Shown here in pieces: positions 52,029 to 60,232 of a stretch of DNA of 64,000 nt. Both the position numbers and the translations under genes were made by a program. Positions within the stretch are counted from its first letter, which is position 1, and every line of letters begins with the position of its first letter. This stretch comes from Pirellulales bacterium. Lineage in GTDB: Bacteria; Planctomycetota; Planctomycetia; Pirellulales; PALSA-1355. Under the pieces are notes generated by a model. It worked only from the letters and a program-made list of their open reading frames with translations, was not told where the DNA came from and ran no database searches. Location: the NCBI GenBank assembly GCA_022844125.1, contig JALHMI010000018.1, forward strand, positions 62,001 through 126,000, in the 5' to 3' direction.

Positions 52029-52865
52029 CTAGTTCTCGATACGAACGCCGCTCTTTTTCAGCTCGGCGAGCTGCTCACCCTTGGCGGCTTCGGTGAGCGG
52101 GTTGCCTTCCAGATACAGCCTGAGAAACGGCGCAAAAGTCTTCTTGCCCTCGGCGTCGGCCTTGGCGGCGTCGACCAGGGCCTTCAGATTGGCGACTTTG
52201 TTGCGCTCAATAATCAACATGCTTTGCGGCGGATGTTCCGTCGCAGGGCGGATGTCTTCCACCGCGTTGTCGCTCAGCTTCAGCACGTTGAGCCGCGGAA
52301 TATTCGCCAGCGGTGCGATGTCGCTGATTTTGTTCTTGGCCAGATCGAGAGACGACAAACGAGTGAGCCCCGCCAGCGGGGCGACGTTCTCGATCTGGTT
52401 TTCGGCCAGGTACAGTGCCGAAAGCTTCGTCATCCCGCTCAGGGGTTGTACGAGTCGAATCTGGTTCCCCTGCAGGTTCAGGTACTGGAGCTTTTCAAGT
52501 TCCATCAGCGGCACGATGTCCGTGATCTTGTTGGCAGCCAGCGTGAGGGACTGGAGATTTTTGAGCGACCTGATCGGCCCGATGTCGGAGACCTCATTGT
52601 TCGAGAGGTCGAGCAGTAGCAGGTTCGTGCAGTGCTCGATGCCGGCCAGATTCTGAATCCCACGTCCCTTAGCCTCAAGGGTCGAGATCTTACGCAGATC
52701 GTCCTCGGTCAGTTCATCCGCGGTGGTGCGCTTCTCGAAGACCATGGTCCGCAGCGCGGCTTCGAGGTTCTTATCCGGAAACTGAACGGCAAACGCAGAG
52801 GTGGAAGCTAGGACGCACATTGCGGCCGGCAGCGCCGCGGTAAGGTTACGGAGGAGGCTAGGCAT
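52029..52865 (-). CDS. Secreted leucine-rich-repeat protein
   Basis: 278 residues. Signal peptide about 1-26. The body consists of 22-residue internalin-type LRRs: LLLLDLSNNEVSDIGPI, LQSLTLAANKITDIVPL, LQYLNLQGNQIRLVQPL, LSALYLAENQIENVAPL, LSSLDLAKNKISDIAPL, LNVLKLSDNAVEDIRP, then a longer irregular repeat with LRLYLEGNPLTEAAKG. Before the repeats is a short helical cap (DKNLEAALRTMVF). Probably a protein- or ligand-binding surface outside the cytoplasm. Confidence 0.88.
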   Translation of the reverse strand: MPSLLRNLTAALPAAMCVLASTSAFAVQFPDKNLEAALRTMVFEKRTTADELTEDDLRKISTLEAKGRGIQNLAGIEHCTNLLLLDLSNNEVSDIGPIRSLKNLQSLTLAANKITDIVPLMELEKLQYLNLQGNQIRLVQPLSGMTKLSALYLAENQIENVAPLAGLTRLSSLDLAKNKISDIAPLANIPRLNVLKLSDNAVEDIRPATEHPPQSMLIIERNKVANLKALVDAAKADAEGKKTFAPFLRLYLEGNPLTEAAKGEQLAELKKSGVRIEN

Positions 52866-53093
52866 GGTTGGCTTTTCCTGACCTGCTGACTCGTGGGTTG
52901 GCTGATCAGCTCCGCGCAGCGGGAGCCGGAGAGAGAAACCCTATTTTAGTTCCTGGCGGGCGAGGACCAAGGGGGCGAATTGCCTGGCCCCAGCCTGTTT
53001 CTTGCTCCGGTCGGGGCTACGCAGTATGGTTATCCTGAGGCTCGCGAGCGATTCCCGCGGGCAGCGGTTCCCCCGGTCCTTCAGGAAGCTTCG

Positions 53094-53732
53094 ATGCGGA
53101 TTTCTGCTGCAATTTGGCTGTCTCTGGCACTTGTGACGCTCGTCGTGGACGGCCCGCTGCTCTTCGCCGCCGAAGCCGCCACCACCAAGCTCTTTGATGG
53201 CAAATCGCTCGAGGGCTGGAAGTCCACCAAATTCGGCGGCGAAGGCGACGTCGAAGTCGAAGACGGCCAGATCATTCTCCGGGCCGGCAATCCGATGACC
53301 GGCATCACCTGGACGGGTGAGTATCCGAAGATGGACTATGAGCTCTCGCTCGAAGCCAAACGGGTTGATGGCAGCGATTTCTTCTGTGGCCTGACATTTC
53401 CTGTCGGCGACAAACCGTGCACGTTTGTCGTCGGCGGTTGGGGAGGGGGTGTGATTGGGCTGTCGAGCCTCGATGGTTTTGATGCTTCGGAGAATGAAAC
53501 CACCCGCTACCAGGAGTTTGAGAATGGCAAGTGGCACAGGATCCGCGTGCGCGTGACCAAGGGCAAGATCGAGGCCTGGCTTGACGACAAGCAGATGGCT
53601 GATGTGGACACCGAAGGACGGCGGATATCGATTCGACCCGAGGTCGAGCTTTCTCGCCCGCTGGGAATTTCGTCGTTCTCGACGACCGCGGCGCTGCGCG
53701 ACATCAAGATCCAGCGGCTTGAAGCCAAGTAG
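53094..53732 (+). CDS. DUF1080 (3-keto-disaccharide hydrolase-like) protein
   Basis: 212 residues from the ATG at 53094. Signal peptide about 1-26. Then the DUF1080/LamG-like fold: KLFDGKSLEGWKSTKFGGEGDVEVEDGQIIL, DYELSLEAKRVDGSDFF and LDDKQMADVDTEGRRISIRPEVELSRPLGISSFSTTAALRDIKI. Members are common in planctomycetes and some hydrolyse 3-keto-glycosides; others bind glycans. Convergent with the Flp pilin gene 18 bp away. Confidence 0.85.
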   Translation: MRISAAIWLSLALVTLVVDGPLLFAAEAATTKLFDGKSLEGWKSTKFGGEGDVEVEDGQIILRAGNPMTGITWTGEYPKMDYELSLEAKRVDGSDFFCGLTFPVGDKPCTFVVGGWGGGVIGLSSLDGFDASENETTRYQEFENGKWHRIRVRVTKGKIEAWLDDKQMADVDTEGRRISIRPEVELSRPLGISSFSTTAALRDIKIQRLEAK

Positions 53733-53750
53733 AGCGTTCGGCAGGTTCGT

Positions 53751-53927
53751 TTAGCTGGCGATCGAGTTCGCCGAGTTGCGAATTGACTCGCTGGTGGTTG
53801 TACCGAAGGTGCGAATCGCCACCAGGCACACGAGCAGAATCAGGGTGAGCATAACGGCGTATTCGACCGCGGTGGGACCGTCTTCGCTCCCGATCAGCCG
53901 TTTCAGCAAGTGCCAGTGCCGTCGCAT
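53751..53927 (-). CDS. flp: Flp/TadE-type type IVb pilin precursor
   Basis: 58 residues, found by translating the reverse strand of the gap. A basic leader (MRRHWHLLKRLIGSEDG) is cut after Gly17; the mature protein starts PTAVEYAVMLTLILLVCL, with Glu at +5 and Tyr at +6, the hallmark of Flp pilins, and a 20-residue hydrophobic helix. The tail TSESIRNSANSIAS is short and polar, as in Flp subunits. This is a structural subunit for a Tad pilus. The tad assembly genes are about 50 kb away in this window. An inverted repeat (53932-53945) lies just upstream of the start. Confidence 0.85.
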   Translation of the reverse strand: MRRHWHLLKRLIGSEDGPTAVEYAVMLTLILLVCLVAIRTFGTTTSESIRNSANSIAS

Positions 53928-53931
53928 GGGA

Positions 53932-53945
53932 CGTTCGTCCGAACG
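53932..53945. promoter_or_regulatory. Inverted repeat at the flp start
   Basis: CGTTCG-TC-CGAACG, 6-bp perfect arms, four bases before the ATG on the minus strand. May be a hairpin in the leader or a protein site. Confidence 0.35.
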
Positions 53946-54116
53946 AATGGTGGGTCATATGCCCGCACAGGCATCTAACTATATCTAGCATTCGTGCGCC
54001 CAACTGGGGGCGAAAAGTCAGACGCGGCAGGAGGTTCCGCGTCGCTTCGCAGGAACTACGGCGCGCAGCAGTGCAATTGAAGGATGCGCCAGGTGCGGTC
54101 GCTCCGGTTGAACCGC

Positions 54117-54578
54117 TTATTCGTTGAAGAGATATGGCACGTCGCCGACATCCGGGGCGTGCATCATCTCGGCCACACGCTCAAGGGTGCGCAGAATTCG
54201 CTCCTGCTCATCGAGCGGTAGCTGCCGCAGTTCCTGGCAGAAACCATCGCGCAGCAGTTGAGGCGCTTTCGACGCCAACTCGCGCCCTTCGTCGGTCACG
54301 GTGGCCAGAACGCTTCGGCGGTCGTCCTCGGACCGTAATCGCTCGATCAGCCCGCGCTGCTCGAGCCGGGTCAAAATGCCAGTGACGGTCGGCTGGCTGA
54401 GGTGCAATGCCACGGCAAGCGTGCCAGTCGAGACATTTTTGCCCGCCATGATCTCGCGCAGCGTCGCGAGTTGTGGAGAGGTCAGGCCGTAAGTCTGTAG
54501 CAAATGTCGCGACCAAGTATCGATTGCCTGGCTGATCCTGCGCAACGAGATTACGATGTGGTCTTCGAGCGTCAGCAT
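54117..54578 (-). CDS. MarR-family transcriptional regulator
   Basis: 153 residues from the ATG at 54578; an upstream ATG at 54629 would add 17 residues, but AGGAG lies between the two and favours the second. The winged helix-turn-helix is typical: YGLTSPQLATLREI (about 42-55), the recognition region STGTLAVALHLSQPTVTGILTRLEQRGLIER, and the wing RSEDDRRSVLATVTDEG. Dimer helices flank it. The ligand is unknown. It follows the H4MPT operon after about 90 bp on the same strand and could be its last gene or separate. Confidence 0.88.
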   Translation of the reverse strand: MLTLEDHIVISLRRISQAIDTWSRHLLQTYGLTSPQLATLREIMAGKNVSTGTLAVALHLSQPTVTGILTRLEQRGLIERLRSEDDRRSVLATVTDEGRELASKAPQLLRDGFCQELRQLPLDEQERILRTLERVAEMMHAPDVGDVPYLFNE

Positions 54579-54668
54579 TGGGGGGGGGCTAACTCCTGCG
54601 TGAATTAGGGATTGTTGCGATATTAGCATACTGTTGCACGAATTGCGATGGTGCCGCGGCCGCGGCCT

Positions 54669-55070
54669 TCACTCCCCGGCGAGAACTTCCGCGAGTCGAT
54701 CCAGCAGCACTCTTTGATCGAAATGAATCAACTTGCGGGCGTCTTCGAGAGGGAGAAATTTCGCCTGGTCGACTTCCCATGAACCGCAACCGGGATCGCC
54801 CTGCGGCCAGGGGCCGTAGAAGGCGTGAACACGCTTGCGGCTGCGGGTGTAATCGATGAATCCCAAGGGGTGTAGCTCGCCGGCGAAGATGCCAGTTTCC
54901 TCGAGCGTTTCACGGCGAGCCGCGGCTTCAAGCGACTCGCCGGCATCCGGTACCCCCTTGGGAATGCTCCACGGTGCGCGGCGATTATAGTTGCCCGAAG
55001 GATGAACCAACAAGACTTCCAGTCCTTGATCGCCCTGGCGATAGAGCAACGTCCCGGCAGATTGCTTCAT
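54669..55070 (-). CDS. Nudix hydrolase
   Basis: 133 residues. A complete Nudix box: Gly39, Glu45, Arg53-Glu54, Glu57-Glu58 and Gly60. It begins with an antizyme-like GTLLYRQGDQGLEVLLVHPSG, and PWSIPKGVPDAGE. Nudix enzymes cleave nucleoside diphosphates linked to other groups. Its start codon overlaps the stop of the beta-RFAP synthase gene by one base (TAATG), so it belongs to the H4MPT operon. A role in removing phosphates from a pterin triphosphate precursor is an attractive inference; a general housecleaning role is the alternative. Confidence 0.88.
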   Translation of the reverse strand: MKQSAGTLLYRQGDQGLEVLLVHPSGNYNRRAPWSIPKGVPDAGESLEAAARRETLEETGIFAGELHPLGFIDYTRSRKRVHAFYGPWPQGDPGCGSWEVDQAKFLPLEDARKLIHFDQRVLLDRLAEVLAGE

Positions 55071-56029
55071 TACATTTCAATAATGTTGATGATCGCGCCG
55101 GCATTGGCGGGACGAGTGATGAGGCAAGTGGCGTCAGGCGGCAAGCTGCGGGACAAGCGACCTAGGGTTTCCTGGGCGACGGCTTCGTTCTGGACGAGCG
55201 CGAAAACGGAGGGGCCCCAGGAGGTCTGTCCCACGCCACGCACGCCCTCGCTGCGAAGCTTTTCGATCAGGTCGGTGATCTGCCTGCTCGCATACGGACC
55301 TCCTTGGCTCGCGGCAAAGCACATGCCCGCTTCGCGATTGAAACGATAGAGGCTTTCGCTAAACCTGTCGAACTGCCGGTCGAGTGCGGCCGGAAGCAAT
55401 TGTGTGGCGACTTCCTCTCGCAGTGAGACGGTCACCTCAGGCGGCACGGAAGGCAGACTGCCGAATGCTCGGCGTTCCGCTTCGCCGGCCAGGCCCACCC
55501 CGGGCAGGACAAGCACCACAAACCGCCACCCTTCAGGCAGCACGAGGCGCTGTTCGAGAGGCGAGAGTACTTCGCCTGGCAGTTTGCCACTTTCCACCAA
55601 CAGGCCGCCCAGCAGAAAACCGTAGGTGCCGATGGCCGAGCGGGCCCCGCGTCCGGAAAACTGTGCAAGCTGTTCAGCAGAGAGCAGACCTCCGCCGCGG
55701 AAGGCATTCAGGCCGGCCGTAATTGCCAGCTCGAGCTGAGTCCCCGTTCCAAGGCCGGCATGCTCCGGTGGCGAGTTGAGAATCTCGATCTGGCAAGCCG
55801 GCGGGGTAGCCAACTGCCAGCAGTTGCTCAGCCGATCCACGACCGCAGTCGTCCGCTGCTGCATTGGCCCGGTGGCGGTGAACTTCGCGGCCGGCGCGAT
55901 CCGCAACTGAACTCCGGGCCGATCGATCATTACGCCCACGCCGCCAAACTGGCGCACGTCGCTCCGACCAAATGAGAACATGCCAAAGTGCAGTCGGCTG
56001 GGTGTCTTGATTTCTATCGTGCGTGGCAT
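55070..56029 (-). CDS. Beta-ribofuranosylaminobenzene 5'-phosphate synthase (MptG-like)
   Basis: 319 residues from the ATG at 56029. A GHMP-kinase-fold protein: IEIKTPSRLHFGMFSFG at the start (SRLHFG is typical of RFAP synthases), FGGVGVMIDRPG, the phosphate loop HAGLGTGTQLELAITAGLNA (about 88-107) and GVRGVGQTSWGPSVFALV near the C-terminus. In the archaeal pathway the enzyme joins p-aminobenzoate and PRPP to make beta-RFAP, the first step of the H4MPT side chain. Its operon also has pabA and pabB, which supply p-aminobenzoate. Confidence 0.9.
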   Translation of the reverse strand: MPRTIEIKTPSRLHFGMFSFGRSDVRQFGGVGVMIDRPGVQLRIAPAAKFTATGPMQQRTTAVVDRLSNCWQLATPPACQIEILNSPPEHAGLGTGTQLELAITAGLNAFRGGGLLSAEQLAQFSGRGARSAIGTYGFLLGGLLVESGKLPGEVLSPLEQRLVLPEGWRFVVLVLPGVGLAGEAERRAFGSLPSVPPEVTVSLREEVATQLLPAALDRQFDRFSESLYRFNREAGMCFAASQGGPYASRQITDLIEKLRSEGVRGVGQTSWGPSVFALVQNEAVAQETLGRLSRSLPPDATCLITRPANAGAIINIIEM

Positions 56030-56060
56030 ATCAACAATTCTAACGCGCTGATACCTGCGA

Positions 56061-56687
56061 CTATTGCCCGGCCAGATGAGTCCGAACGGCAAGACGCCGC
56101 TCAACTTCCGAGGCAAGATACTCAAACGCGCGCAATTCCGCCGGTCCGCCGGTTTTTATAACAGGGCTCTGCAATCTCGCCATCTCGGTCGTAATCTCAC
56201 TGGCCGGCAGAAAGGCCACTCGCGTCGCCAGTATGGCCGCTTCGAGCACGGCGTGCTTCGCGCGGTTAAAGCCGAAGAACTCGCGCAGTGTCCCGCGATC
56301 GACCACGTCGCAGGTGATTTCGGTGCGCTCTTGAGAATCGTCGAGCGTGCGGACTCGTAATGCGTACCAGCGGCAGGCCGTGGTGAGGATCTGGCCCTCG
56401 ACCGCCTGGGCCGGCACGAGCGGCGGCAGGGGCGCGGGCTGACCAAGCGCCGCATGCGCAATGAGTTCCACGTCGTCGGTTACATGGAACACACCCTGGC
56501 GCGTACGTTTCAGATTCTGGTAGGTGGTCGAGGTTTGGTAAGGGCGCAGGACCAATTCCATCATCGACTCGTCGACGGTCGGGCCCATCGGTGAAATGTT
56601 GACCGCGCCATCCGCCGAGAGCGTGGTCATGAGGCCTTCCAGGATGAGTCGTCCGTCGCGTGTCACGGGTTTGTCTCTTGTCTGCAT
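56061..56687 (-). CDS. DUF447-family flavin-like protein
   Basis: 208 residues. Begins LILEGLMTTLSADGAVNISPMGPTVDESM, then YQNLKRTRQGVFHVTDDVELIAHAAL, matching DUF447, a split-barrel (FMN-binding type) family found in H4MPT organisms. The role is not established. It starts 6 bp after pabA and ends 31 bp before the RFAP synthase gene. Confidence 0.85.
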   Translation of the reverse strand: MQTRDKPVTRDGRLILEGLMTTLSADGAVNISPMGPTVDESMMELVLRPYQTSTTYQNLKRTRQGVFHVTDDVELIAHAALGQPAPLPPLVPAQAVEGQILTTACRWYALRVRTLDDSQERTEITCDVVDRGTLREFFGFNRAKHAVLEAAILATRVAFLPASEITTEMARLQSPVIKTGGPAELRAFEYLASEVERRLAVRTHLAGQ

Positions 56688-56693
56688 TCCGGA

Positions 56694-57353
56694 TCAGAAA
56701 GTCACCGGAGTCGTGGGTAGCGGCCTGGCCGCTTCCGGCGCGGCGCGTTCATCGGCGATCGACGGCGGTTGGCCCGCTTGCGGTATGCCGGCCAGTTCCA
56801 GAAAGTTGGTGAGCAGTGCGTAGCCGTGGTCGGTCAGGATCGACTCCGGATGAAACTGCAGGCCAGCGATGGGAAGTCGCCGATGCACGAGTCCCATGAT
56901 CGTGCCGTCATCGGTCCAGGCGGTGACCTCCAACTCGGCCGGTAGTGATTCGCGATCGACGATCAGCGAATGGTAGCGGCACGCCACGAGCGGCGACGGC
57001 AGCCCGGCAAAGATGCTCTGGCCATGATGACTGACCTGCGATGTTCGGCCGTGCATGGGCTCCGCCGCTCGTACGACGCGCCCGCCGAACGCGGCGCCGA
57101 TCGCTTGATGCCCCAGGCAAATCCCGAGGATTGGAATCGTTTCTGCAAGCTCCTGAATCACAGGGACCGCGCAGCCGGCCTCGTTGGGCGTGCAGGGGCC
57201 CGGCGAAATCACGATTGCCTGCGGGCGCATCGCGGCGATCTCGCTGGGGGTGATCGCATCGTTCCGGATCACGAGCGTGCGCTGGCCCAGCCGCTCGAAG
57301 TAGCGTGCGAGGTTGAACACGAAGCTGTCGTAGTTGTCGATCAAAACGATCAT
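56694..57353 (-). CDS. pabA: Aminodeoxychorismate/anthranilate synthase glutamine amidotransferase
   Basis: 219 residues, class I amidotransferase. Catalytic triad: Cys79 in [10 protein letters not shown], His168 and Glu170 in LQFHPES. The N-terminus [19 protein letters not shown] and [11 protein letters not shown] are typical of TrpG/PabA. The same subunit can serve tryptophan synthesis, but its place next to pabB and H4MPT genes favours p-aminobenzoate. A Pro-rich tail of about 25 residues follows the domain. Confidence 0.9.
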   Translation of the reverse strand: MIVLIDNYDSFVFNLARYFERLGQRTLVIRNDAITPSEIAAMRPQAIVISPGPCTPNEAGCAVPVIQELAETIPILGICLGHQAIGAAFGGRVVRAAEPMHGRTSQVSHHGQSIFAGLPSPLVACRYHSLIVDRESLPAELEVTAWTDDGTIMGLVHRRLPIAGLQFHPESILTDHGYALLTNFLELAGIPQAGQPPSIADERAAPEAARPLPTTPVTF

Positions 57354-57371
57354 GGGTTGCGGCTCGAACGG

Positions 57372-58772
57372 CTACTGCAGCGCGCGGATCAGGCCCGTCG
57401 CTTTGTGCCAGGTCTCTTCGTATTCTCGCTCGGGTGTCGATTGGGCCACGATACCACCGCCGACTGGAGCTTGCCACCAGCCCCGTGCGGCCGTGATTGT
57501 GCGGATCAGAATGCTGGTATCCAACGTGCCGTCGAAGCCAAGATATCCCAGCGATCCGCAGTAGGCTCCGCGGGCCGTGGGCTCCAGTTCGGAGATAATC
57601 TCCATCGCGCGAATTTTCGGAGCGCCGGTGATCGAACCGCCGGGGAACGCCGCCCGCAATAAATCGAGCGCCGACTTGCCGGGTGCGAGTTGGCCGCGAA
57701 CTGCCGAGACCAGGTGCTGCACGAACTCGTACGACTCCAGCCGGCAGAGTTCCGTCACGCGTACGGACTCCGGCCTGCAGACGCGCGAGATATCGTTGCG
57801 CAACAGATCGACGATCATCACGTTCTCGGCGCGGTCCTTCTCGCTGTGCAGCAATTCATCGCCGGAGAACAGATCGGCTTCCGGACGGGCCGTGCGGCTG
57901 CGCGTGCCCTTGATCGGGCGGGCCTCGACTTCTCCGGCAAGCGACTGCAGGAACCGCTCGGGCGACGCACTGATGATCTGTGTGCGTCCCAGATCAAAGT
58001 AGCCAGCAAACGTCGCGGCATTGCGGCGGCGCAATCGCAGATAAAGGTCGAGGGCGCTGCCGAACGCGGGATACAACAGCCGCTGGGCAATGTTCACCTG
58101 GAAAATGTCTCCGGCGTGGATGTACTCGATCGCTTGCCGGATCGCCGCGCGGTAGCCCTCGGCCGAAAAGTTGCTGGAAAGACCCGCGGGACCCGGCACC
58201 GGGAACTGCAGCGACAGTTCGCTGACGGGCAGTCGCGCGAGCTGGGACATCGGCGCGGCAACGGGCTCCTCGGTCTGCAACCACTTGCGAAACTGCCGGA
58301 GCCTCGACTCGGCGCGAGCGCGACGGCTGGCGGGCTCGGTTTCCGGGAATCCCTGCGAGATGATCCAGGCCTTTGCTTCGACGTGATCGATCGCCAACAA
58401 CACGTCGTACAGCCCAATGGCCAATGCCGGGGTCTGGAACTCGTCGATCGCCGGCGGGGGAATGCGTTCCAGGGAGCGGTTCAGGTCGTAACTCAGAAGT
58501 CCCGCGGCGCCACCTTGAAACGGCGGCAGGTCTTGTCGCGTGGGAGCCGCGAAGGGAGCGATTCTGGCGGCCAACAGGGCCAGAGCGTCGCTGCCGTCAG
58601 CCGGCACTTCGAAATAATCGAACGGATCGCAGGTAAGAAACGAGTAACGCCCCAGCGTCTGGTGGCGGCGAGCACTGTCCAGAAACAGCACGTGCGGCCG
58701 CGCCGCAAGCCGCGCGAAGGCCCGCTCTAGATCGACGTTCGGATCGTAAGGCTCGACGAGCACGTCAGGCAT
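57372..58772 (-). CDS. pabB: Aminodeoxychorismate synthase component I
   Basis: 466 residues from the ATG at 58772; a GTG two codons upstream overlaps the stop of the preceding gene. Chorismate-utilising enzyme: an N-terminal part with LLSYDLNRSLERIP, then HAGDIFQVNIAQRLLYP, ISASPERFLQ, the IKGTRSRT motif and GSITGAPKIRAMEIISELEP. The IKGT motif with Lys, rather than the anthranilate PIAGT motif, supports aminodeoxychorismate synthase. It makes 4-amino-4-deoxychorismate with PabA; a separate lyase (PabC) would finish p-aminobenzoate and is not seen here. Confidence 0.9.
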   Translation of the reverse strand: MPDVLVEPYDPNVDLERAFARLAARPHVLFLDSARRHQTLGRYSFLTCDPFDYFEVPADGSDALALLAARIAPFAAPTRQDLPPFQGGAAGLLSYDLNRSLERIPPPAIDEFQTPALAIGLYDVLLAIDHVEAKAWIISQGFPETEPASRRARAESRLRQFRKWLQTEEPVAAPMSQLARLPVSELSLQFPVPGPAGLSSNFSAEGYRAAIRQAIEYIHAGDIFQVNIAQRLLYPAFGSALDLYLRLRRRNAATFAGYFDLGRTQIISASPERFLQSLAGEVEARPIKGTRSRTARPEADLFSGDELLHSEKDRAENVMIVDLLRNDISRVCRPESVRVTELCRLESYEFVQHLVSAVRGQLAPGKSALDLLRAAFPGGSITGAPKIRAMEIISELEPTARGAYCGSLGYLGFDGTLDTSILIRTITAARGWWQAPVGGGIVAQSTPEREYEETWHKATGLIRALQ

Positions 58773-58774
58773 GG

Positions 58775-60232
58775 TCACTTCGCGGGGCCTTCCGGAGGTT
58801 CGGGCACTGCAACATCGGGCGCCGGGGCACTGGCCGAGCGCGGATGGCGGGCGAGACGATGAAACTCCTCCGCTCGGGTCAAGAATCCCCAGTCCAGGGC
58901 CTCGTCTTGCCGGTAGTTCTTGCCGAGCGTGAGGGCCGTCAGCGCCTTCGCCATCTCGAAGCCCAGGTAAAACGCATGCGAGGCGTCGATCGGTCGCGAA
59001 GCGTTTGCCTGGAGCTGCTCGAAGAGCCGAAACGGATCGGCGTCGTGCAAATGCTGCCCCGCCGTGACGGCGTGAATCTCCTCGCCGGTCGCGAACAGGC
59101 GGTAGTTGTGATCCTTCACTAGCCCTGCGAGCTCGTCGAGTTCGGCAGGAGAGCTTTCGAGCACACTCGGATCGCGGAGCATGACAAGTCGCGGTTCCAG
59201 ACGTTTAGGCAAAACTCGCTGGGACTCGGCGTAGTAGACGAGTCGCCGCGCCAGGTCGCACTCGCGCACCGAGCTGCGAGCCCAGTTGATGACCTGCGTC
59301 GTGAGCACGCTGCGGATGCCGAGCTCCTGGCAGATGCCCAGCAGCATCACGTTGATCGGTGCGGAGTCGGCATCGGTCAGCTCGGTGAGGTTGCCGATCC
59401 CCATCATCATTTCGGCATCAGGATAGCGACGGCGCACGTCGAGGTATCGACCAAGGCTGGCCGCGAACCCGAAGCTGAGCGGTTCAAGAATTGGGTCGAT
59501 GCGCAACCGTATGTCGGCTGCGACCAGGTATTCAATCGTTTCATCGAGCGTCTCCAGCCGCGAAGGTTCGTCCGGCACGGCGACGACTTCAATACCCCAG
59601 TCCGGCGCTGCTTCGCGGTTCATGCTGTTCACGCTCAGCACCAGCTCCGCGCCAGCCGCTGCCGCGGCGGCAATTTCCCGAACGTTCATGCTGTCGATCG
59701 AGACCCGATGCCCCTCGGCCACGAGTGCCCGCACGCAATCGCTGACACCGGACCAAGCATCGCCGGGATCGCAACCCACGTCGATCACGTTTGCGCCGTC
59801 GGCCCGCAAGCTGGCCGCTGTGCGCAGAATCGCTGTCAGCGACAGGCGCGGGGCATGGTTGATCTCGGCGATGATCTCGATGTCGTAGGTCCCGTAACTC
59901 GTGTCGCGGGCCTGCTGGCCGAAGTACTCCGGCAGACGCCGCAAATCGCGCGGACCGAGTTCGACGGGAATTCCTGACGCGCGGTGGATTATCTCCAATT
60001 CACCCTGACAATAGCCTGGCAGTATGACGCGGCTGGCATTCGGCGGAACCTTCAGCCGGGGTGCGATCCAATCCGTCGTGAGCAGCGCGGCAACCGTGAT
60101 CCCCAGGACGTCGACCGAGTAGTCGAAGCCGACGCGCGGGGCGAGATCGGCCAGCTGCCTGCGGAGCGAGTGCTCGGCCAATCGCCCCGTGACGAAGTGG
60201 ATGTGTTCGCACGTTTGCGGCTGGGCGGTCAT
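58775..60232 (-). CDS. Dihydropteroate synthase-like protein with DUF6513 N-terminus
   Basis: 485 residues from the ATG at 60232. The N-terminal 115 residues (EHIHFVTGRLAEHSLRRQLADLA; DWIAPRLKVPPNASRVILPG) match the DUF6513 type. A pterin-binding TIM barrel follows (about 130-390): ADGANVIDVGCDPGDAW, GHRVSIDSMNVREIAAA, LVLSVNSMN and MMMGIGNLTELTDADS. In H4MPT organisms such proteins are thought to couple the pterin to the beta-RFAP-derived side chain, taking the place of folate DHPS. ATGA overlap with the SDR gene upstream. Confidence 0.88.
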   Translation of the reverse strand: MTAQPQTCEHIHFVTGRLAEHSLRRQLADLAPRVGFDYSVDVLGITVAALLTTDWIAPRLKVPPNASRVILPGYCQGELEIIHRASGIPVELGPRDLRRLPEYFGQQARDTSYGTYDIEIIAEINHAPRLSLTAILRTAASLRADGANVIDVGCDPGDAWSGVSDCVRALVAEGHRVSIDSMNVREIAAAAAAGAELVLSVNSMNREAAPDWGIEVVAVPDEPSRLETLDETIEYLVAADIRLRIDPILEPLSFGFAASLGRYLDVRRRYPDAEMMMGIGNLTELTDADSAPINVMLLGICQELGIRSVLTTQVINWARSSVRECDLARRLVYYAESQRVLPKRLEPRLVMLRDPSVLESSPAELDELAGLVKDHNYRLFATGEEIHAVTAGQHLHDADPFRLFEQLQANASRPIDASHAFYLGFEMAKALTALTLGKNYRQDEALDWGFLTRAEEFHRLARHPRSASAPAPDVAVPEPPEGPAK

